Positions 58,295-64,000 of a DNA stretch of 64,000 nucleotides are shown in pieces. This stretch comes from Oscheius dolichura. Its lineage: Eukaryota > Nematoda > Chromadorea > Rhabditida > Rhabditidae. Where the stretch lies: assembly GCA_932521035.1 (NCBI GenBank), contig OW051497.1, forward strand, positions 6,448,001-6,512,000, read 5' to 3'. A model generated the notes under the pieces. That model searched no databases and was not told the origin of the DNA. It was given only the letters and a program-made list of their open reading frames with translations. Each line of letters begins with the position of its first letter. Position 1 is the stretch's first letter. The position numbers were made by a program, and so were the translations under genes.

Positions 58295-59902
58295 ATGGTC
58301 AGGCAGATTGGCGAGAACTCCGCCAGACATGACCGAGCTGACCGTGCCTACATGGAGAAGAAGTTAAAGTTGGTCGTCGTCGGAGACTCCTACGTGGGCA
58401 AGACCAGGTGACAAACCCTCTTCTCTCCGAAACTACATCCCATTACAGCTTGCTCTTTGCCTATACACAAAAGAAATTTCTCGAGAATTATGCTACGACG
58501 GTATTCGACAATTGGGCTATTAACGTCACTATCGAACGCAAAAGTTATACTGTAAATTTATTCGACACAGCTGGGCAGGTTGGTACTAGTTCTTTTTATG
58601 CCGGCAGTCATAGAATGGGAAGCAATTTTGATTGAGTAACAAACTACCCGCATTTTAGTAAAAGCAAACCAGTTTTGAATGCCCCCAAAATTAGCCACTC
58701 ACTTTTCAGTCCTCAAAATGGCAAGTGGCGAGGGATTCCATTTTTGAGGTTGGGAAGATACTACCCTGTAGCCCCTCAATCTATTTGGCACCTCTAAAAA
58801 TATGCCGAACTTGTGTGCTATTGATATTTGACATGGTTGATTCAGCGGTCATCAAAAACTACAACAATTCCGTTACAATTTATAGTGTACAAAAGAAAAT
58901 TTATGTGTCCGCTTTGCGCGCCTTTAGAGTGTCCCGTCAGTTGTGGCGGTATGTAAATATCTGACGAGCTCCTTCGGTAAATACGCGAAACTACCTTTAA
59001 CACAGAAAACAGGCGCCAACCTTCCCGTAAATGAATCAATCTAGTTCCCATTCTGAACCGCTCTTCCTCGCGTATTTATTCTTTTATAGTTATACGAATA
59101 ACCGGAAGTTGGAGAGGCACCATATAATCTGTGTGATTATATTTGTTTGTCAGTCTGGATACACGGCATAAGCGCATTATCCTTTGAAAAAGAGCTGCCT
59201 GTTAATCGTCTGTTATTGGATAGTAGGGGGAACTTCCCAGGTGTCAAGAAAACGTAACCATTCCCCGCCGTTTGTTTAAGATTTGCGATGACATCTATTT
59301 CCTCGTGGGAAGCAAATAATCCGTAATTATTGGCTGCTTAGGGTCAAGAGATGGATGATATGCAGTTCAGGATGTATCAGTCTAATACCTTTTCAGGAAG
59401 ACTACGAGAGTTTGCGCTGCCTCAGCTATCCGAGCACCGATGTTTTCATTTTATGTTTCTCTCTAGTGGAAAAGAAGAGTCTGGTGAGTTGTCCTCTCCT
59501 GATAAGATGTGTCAATTATCGACGCGGCCCTTTTGAACCTTCCGTTCAAAATGATTCATTCCCTTTCAGGAAGCATGCCGGACGGTGTGGTTGCCAGAGA
59601 TTAGAAAGTATGCGGGGGACGAGGTTCCTGTATTATTAGTCGGTACTAAAGAAGATCTCATGGAGAATGCTCCCGAAAAAGAGCGAGTCTCATTTGATAC
59701 TGCTAGAAGAGCCGCAGCTGAGGTAGGGTTATAATAATGTTGGCACTATTCCATTTTTTAGATGGGCTGTGTTAAATTTCTTGTCTGTTCTTCTCTTACT
59801 CATCGCGGATTGAAACGGGTTTTTGATGAGGCTTTCCTGACAGCCGTGGGAATACAAATTTCTGATGAGGAGGACGTCAAAACATGTTGCACCCTCATGT
59901 AG
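58295..59902 (+). CDS. Rho-family small GTPase (Rac/RhoU-like)
   Basis: Five exons, about 210 residues. In-frame ATGs lie at 58295 (MVRQIGENSARHDRADRAYM) and 58352 (MEKKLKLVVVGDSYVGKTSL); the first gives a short N-terminal extension. The P loop is GDSYVGKTS. Switch I reads YATTVFDNWAINVTIERKSY and switch II DTAGQEDYESLRCLSYPSTD. The base-binding motifs are TKED and SSLTHRG. It ends EEDVKTCCTLM, where CTLM is a CaaX prenylation box. LRCLSYPSTDVFILCFSLV places it among Rho/Rac/Cdc42. The position equal to Rac Gly12 is Ser and the next is Tyr, while the switch II Gln is kept. Intron 2 (58579-59396) is 818 bases, the longest in the window. AATAAA lies at 59982-59987. It probably regulates the actin cytoskeleton. 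Confidence 0.85.
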
Positions 59903-59981
59903 TCTTCTCCGCCAATTCTTGCTTATGCCGGTTTTGCTAGCTGGACTACTTATTATATTCATTACAAATTTTATTTTGCTC

Positions 59982-59987
59982 AATAAA
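59982..59987 (+). promoter_or_regulatory. Poly(A) signal AATAAA
   Basis: AATAAA 80 bases after the Rho GTPase stop codon. Confidence 0.5.
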
Positions 59988-61062
59988 GATGTTTTCATTT
60001 TTGCTATGGGCCATCTCATCACAATTCCCAACCTCCTGTCACGAAATGGGTGACGCGTCCAGCCATCACTCTCCTGGGGGGATGCGTAGAAGACGTAGTC
60101 CACAGAAATTTATGCACGGAATACGATCGTTTCTAACAAAAATAAAGCTTCTGACTGACTGTGCTAATCATCTAGAATTTGGGTCCGGGATATCTACGTT
60201 TCGAGAGTCCCATTTCTAACAAACTTCTCTTTAGCTCAATGCTTATTTTACTATACGAGGACTATTCCTTACCATCTCACGGGAATTGAATATTTATCTT
60301 ATAATATTCTTATAAACAATGTAAACGCTTATTTCGGGCCTAATTCGTTCTCACTCTTACATCTCTGGAGACCAACAAAAAATTTTCGGAATCTATGACG
60401 TGTGCTAAAATTCGCTCTCTGTCCGTTCTCACTTCCATCCCATCGTATAAACCTACGTTTTCAAGCAGAATATGGCAAAAGCTTCACTGCCACCGACGGA
60501 GACTCCACCCCGACTAAGTTGAAAGCCTTACAGAAGATAAAGTGCAGGCCGTCTCCCTCCGCCACCTCCGCGGAACTCTCTGTTCTCCCGGCGCCTACCG
60601 TTGAATGAGCGCCATTCGGGGCGAGTTAGTGGAACTGGCCCATCTTAAAATTTCTGCTCTTGTGGTACTATTAAAATTAATAAGCTTTCCAAAACCCCGA
60701 AAGATTCAAAACAAAATACGATTTGGGCAAAAATAACCTCGTGAGGTACAAATGAGGAGTCGTTTTGTAGCGCATCGTATGCTGATGACAGTGACGTTGT
60801 CCATATCCTCAGGGTGTACCATCTACGAGAGGAATAGCCATTTGACAGAAACAGTTGGTTCCTGTCAAATTGACAGTCAATTAACAGAATTGGCTTCATT
60901 TCTAGTCAGTCTTGAAGCTGCGGTGGCCGGAGGCGGTCGGCTCTTTTTTTCTTCCTGGAGGCTGCTGGCGCTGTAGCCGCTGAGTTCCCAGATGACCAGG
61001 ATGACCTCAAGATGTGCTGTAGCTGAAGCTGGTAGAAGAAGAATGTCATCCTTTGTGCAGAA

Positions 61063-61186
61063 GACCAAGAATACAATCAAAAAGGAGATTACGACGATTG
61101 GAGTGGCAGCGCTGAGCAAGAGTGGACCAGGAATACACTCAAAAAGGATATTACGACAACGGGAGTAGCAGTGGAGTACGAGTGGC
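61063..61186. repeat. 62-base tandem duplication
   Basis: Unit 1 (61063-61124) begins GACCAAGAATACAATCAAAA and unit 2 (61125-61186) GACCAGGAATACACTCAAAA. They diverge toward the end. The period is not a multiple of three. Confidence 0.65.
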
Positions 61187-61389
61187 GTCTACAGTGCAAG
61201 GTTAGTGTCCAAGATGCTTCAGACCATTACTTGCGGATGGATAATAGCAGACTTAAAAGCGCTTCCAGCAACTCTTCCTAGTCTAATTTCGCTCGCTAAT
61301 AAAATGACGACTGAGAACAAATTCTCATTGTAATCAATGTGGTAAGGAAAGATCGGAATGAATTTTTTGTCCTCCCAAATTTTTGTTTT

Positions 61390-62367
61390 TTATACCTGTA
61401 CAAGGAGCACTGCTAGAAATGAAGCAGTTGCAAAGTTAGTCGTAGAAAATATATGTGTGAACTTCCCAACATTAATGATTTCATCCGCCATAACTGGGAA
61501 GACCTCCCTTGCTTTTTTAAAGAACCAAATCATAAAACATAGATAAAAGACGTGATTCAGGAGGTTTAGAAAGAGCTCTGATGATTCTCTTGTTTGAACA
61601 GAAAGACCAACTTTCAACACCTCGCATAACAACTCGAACATATTGCGATACTATTAGATTTTGAAGGTATACTGTGCTGCTTCGAACATACGCAAAGATC
61701 ACAGCTTGCAAGAGTTCTTCTGGTTGCGTTGTGCAGTCACATTAAATATTTTACTTTCCCTTCGTGTCAGAGAAGACGGCGACATTGGTATCAGTTCGAG
61801 GACGTGTTTGATGTCCGGAAGACCCTTCTGCAAACTTAGCACATTCTATGAGGCCGTTTAATGTGAGAGTGGAAGGCACAGTCACGAAAGTGATGGGAAC
61901 GAAAAAATTGCAAGAATGCGGATGAAGTTTATTTTTCGAAGTATTACAGTTATGCCCCTCATATTATGACCAAACTGAGTCATCCACATGACTAAGAAAA
62001 TTAGTAGCCACCGCCCTCCCTCCACAGAGATGTGTCGAAAGCCGATTACTATCTTATCGTCCGGAATTTTACGAAGAAGCACCAAAGCTATGTTTAAGGT
62101 GTGGTCCGGAACAAAGCTCCTCTGCTCTGAATAGAAATGCCCTTTCAAGATTCATGCAAATATAATAAATACAAGAGCGTGTTTCCCCAACTACATTAGA
62201 GTATATCCTCACGGTACTGTATCGTAGCCCACCAGAAACTTTTCCGGCTAAACTAGACAGTGTGATCCGCCTTGGCTACCCAAAATCCATAAATTAAAAG
62301 GGCGTGAACTTGTCAAATTACAAGGTGATTCAGTTGAGATAAGCAATGATTCATGTGAATTCTTCAT
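61390..62367 (-). CDS. Possible gustatory-receptor-type 7TM protein
   Basis: Several minus-strand frames assemble into a membrane protein. A start at 62367 reads MKNSHESLLISTESPCNLTS then FNLWILG. Further exons read SFVPDHTLNIALVLLRKIPD, GGRWLLIFLVMWMTQFGHNM and NVLSLQKGLPDIKHVLELIP, then NMFELLCEVLKVGLSVQTRE, HVFYLCFMIWFFKKAREVF and FSTTNFATASFLAVLLVQV at the stop (61390). Helices are visible, and the S/T-x-hydrophobic-Q end resembles the TM7 TYhhhhhQF signature of insect-type gustatory receptors (nematode gur/lite-1). GTAATA...CATAG and GTGACT...AATAG introns keep phase for the last three exons. The N-terminal junctions are not resolved and the family call is tentative. Confidence 0.35.
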
Positions 62368-62715
62368 CTGACGTCGCTTAACGCATAAAAGGCGACGGTG
62401 TTTGAGCAGGACCCGCTAGACGGCCGTTTTGGACGATAACCGAGGGTGGGCTCAGCAACGTTATCTTGAGCCCTCCCTTTCTGCTTAGCTTATCCTTACT
62501 CTTTCTTGTTTTCCACTGGCCAGAACTGTCTGTGGTCTTCTTTCTCCCATAGTACTACACTACAGCCTGTGTTTTTTTGCCAGCCAGTGTGGTTAAGTAT
62601 AGTCAGAATGGTATTTTACTATCACTTTCCTCCTCCTCCTCATTGATAACCTCAGTTTGCCCTTCCCGTCTTTTGATAATACGCCTATTCTTCCCATTTT
62701 AGAATTCCGGTCGAG
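62368..62715. other. Divergent intergenic region
   Basis: Promoter side of the S28 protease gene. Pyrimidine-rich toward 62715. No other feature recognised. Confidence 0.45.
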
Positions 62716-64000
62716 ATGATGCGGCTGGTCTTCCTTTCTGCTCTTGTAAGTTTCATCACACCCGAGATTAAATCCATCTTTTTTAGTTTCTGGTAGTATT
62801 CACCTGGGAACCAAACTATCATTTGGGAAGAAGGAAATTCGGTTTCCGGGTAGAACTCAACCAGCAAGAGAGCCCACCCGGTGTAGCCGTAAGTGATATG
62901 TTGAAGTGTACCCGCTTTCTCTAGAAGCCCAACTCTGGTGGTTTCGGTGCTCGAGAGGCGCGCTTCACCCAAAGATTGGACCACTTCAATGAAAATGACA
63001 CCAGAACTTGGTCTCAGCGCTACTTCGCCAATGATCAGTTTGTGAACGGTGGAGTTACTGCAGTAGCCTTTTTGAACCTGGGAGGAGAGGGACCCGAGAG
63101 TATCGCATGGGTAGGTGTTGTTTGCTTGAAATGATGAGGCTGTCACCAGTTTACATAAGATGAACAATGGGTGATTCAGGTGGAGAAAGAAAGTCTTCCC
63201 TGGCTTCAATGGGCTCAAAATTTTGGAGCCGCTGTGTACAGCCTGGAACATCGATTTTACGGAGAGAGCCGCCCGTTCACCAACCAATCTGTGGAAAATC
63301 TACAGTATCTGACCAGTAGACAAGCTCTCGCTGATGCTGCTGAATTCATTCGACAAATGCAAAAGCAAACTAGCTTACACAATACCCGATGGATTGTCTT
63401 CGGTGGATCCTATTCTGGAGCATTGGCTCTATGGCTGAGACAGGAGTACCCCAACTTGGTCAACGGAGCCGTCGGAAGTTCCGCTCCATTGCAAGCAGTC
63501 ATCGACTTCTACCGTAAGCAGCACTATTTATATATCTAATCCTGTGTCTTTAGAATATCTGCAAGTGGTTCAAACTTCTCTTGGAAATGAAGATGTTGGA
63601 GGAGGCCCCGATTGCGTGGAGAAAGTAAGAGCCGCTTTTGCTGCTCTGGCCACAAACATGAACACAATCGCTGGACGAACCACGATCTCTGAAAAATTCA
63701 AGTACTAATTTCTGTAATACAAGGTAGCAATTTTTAAGGCTAGATCCACCCTTTGACGAATTGGATCCTCCCAGTTACAACGACATCCAAAACTTCTACG
63801 TAAGAGATAGTTTATTATAGAGTAATAGTACTTTAGTCGACATTGATTGGAAACTTCCAAGGAGCCGTTCAGTACAGTGGTGACAACGCTGTGAGTTATC
63901 GTCGGATATTTGAAAAGGAACGCCTTTTAGGGTGCTTATGCTACTGGTTACGGAATAGCCGACGTGTGCGCCCGGATGAACAATACAGTACCGCTCGACA
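62716..64000 (+). CDS. S28-family serine peptidase (PRCP/thymus-specific protease-like), 3' end beyond window
   Basis: At least eight exons, truncated by the window edge. It opens MMRLVFLSALFLVVFTW, a signal peptide. Then comes the S28 start EARFTQRLDHFNENDTRTWS, QRYFANDQFVNGGVTAVAFL, the oxyanion-region LGGEGPESIAW, and YSLEHRFYGESRPFTNQSVE, typical of the family. The nucleophile Ser lies in VFGGSYSGALALWLRQEYPN. GAVGSSAPLQAVIDFY and PDCVEKVRAAF follow, and the visible end is GYGIADVCARMNNTVPLD. The Asp and His of the triad lie beyond the window. Introns are 36 to 70 bases. S28 enzymes are secreted or lysosomal and cleave after Pro or basic residues at peptide ends. Nematodes have several paralogues, and secreted ones occur in gut and excretory products. 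No break is seen in the visible part. Confidence 0.9.

Larger units (their letters stand above)
59903..61389. other. Intergenic with a 62-base tandem duplication
   Basis: AATAAA at 59982-59987 ends the Rho gene. A frame at 60402-60608 follows a TTTTCAAGCAG site but has no partner exon. Two 62-base units lie at 61063-61186. No supported gene. Confidence 0.45.

Noticed and set aside
1..64000. CRISPR arrays, bacterial operons, rRNA, autonomous transposase genes
   Set aside because: None seen; the genes are spliced eukaryotic genes and no spaced direct-repeat array exists.

Overview
This is a eukaryotic window, most likely from a nematode and best matched by a clade I (Trichuris/Trichinella-type) genome. 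The reasons are: compact genes split by introns of mostly 32 to 50 bases (GT...TTTNAG); many start codons placed directly after a 3' splice-like site, as expected for trans-splicing; FMRFamide/DMSR-type and GnRH-type receptors and serpentine chemoreceptor-like genes; and a mab-3-like gene with two DM domains. No bacterial operon, CRISPR array, rRNA or convincing tRNA is seen. The species assignment is inference; gene structures were read by hand and exon ends may be off by a few bases.

Layout. 0-6 kb: the tail of an EGF-repeat gene (+), then on the minus strand a Cys-rich secreted protein, two related Pro/Cys/Gly-rich cuticle-type secreted proteins, and a Ly6/uPAR (LU) GPI-type protein. 6-12 kb: an inverted pair of repeats with a tRNA B-box-like core, a serpentine receptor (+), a disordered novel protein (+) and a GnRH-receptor-like GPCR (-). 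12-28 kb: gene-poor, holding a second LU gene, a few weak small genes, a two-DM-domain DMRT gene, a Cys-rich secreted protein, a MITE-like element, a miRNA-like hairpin and a 34-base G tract. 28-33 kb: a second serpentine receptor (-), a third LU gene (+) and a DMSR/FMRFamide-type receptor (-). 33-40 kb: gene-poor. 40-64 kb: the housekeeping end, with a novel coiled protein, CPT1, an HMG-box (UBF-like) protein, synaptophysin-like, an ABCB10-type mitochondrial half transporter, GPATCH3, TAF10 with a long Gln-rich N-terminus, a Rho-family GTPase, a possible gustatory-type receptor and the first part of an S28 serine protease.

The most interesting signal is a dispersed family of three LU-domain proteins (5.1-5.9, 16.0-17.0 and 30.2-30.8 kb). 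They are built from tiny exons, so no single open frame reveals them. They share a signal peptide, a CxxxC/RGC/CxC...CN cysteine framework and a hydrophobic GPI-type tail, and two of them share phase-1 introns at equivalent places. They sit among neuropeptide and chemosensory receptors, which is suggestive but not proof of a functional link. Chance open frames of 90 or more codons are expected to be common in a window of this size and composition (a rough estimate is a few dozen over six frames), so frame length alone was not used as evidence.
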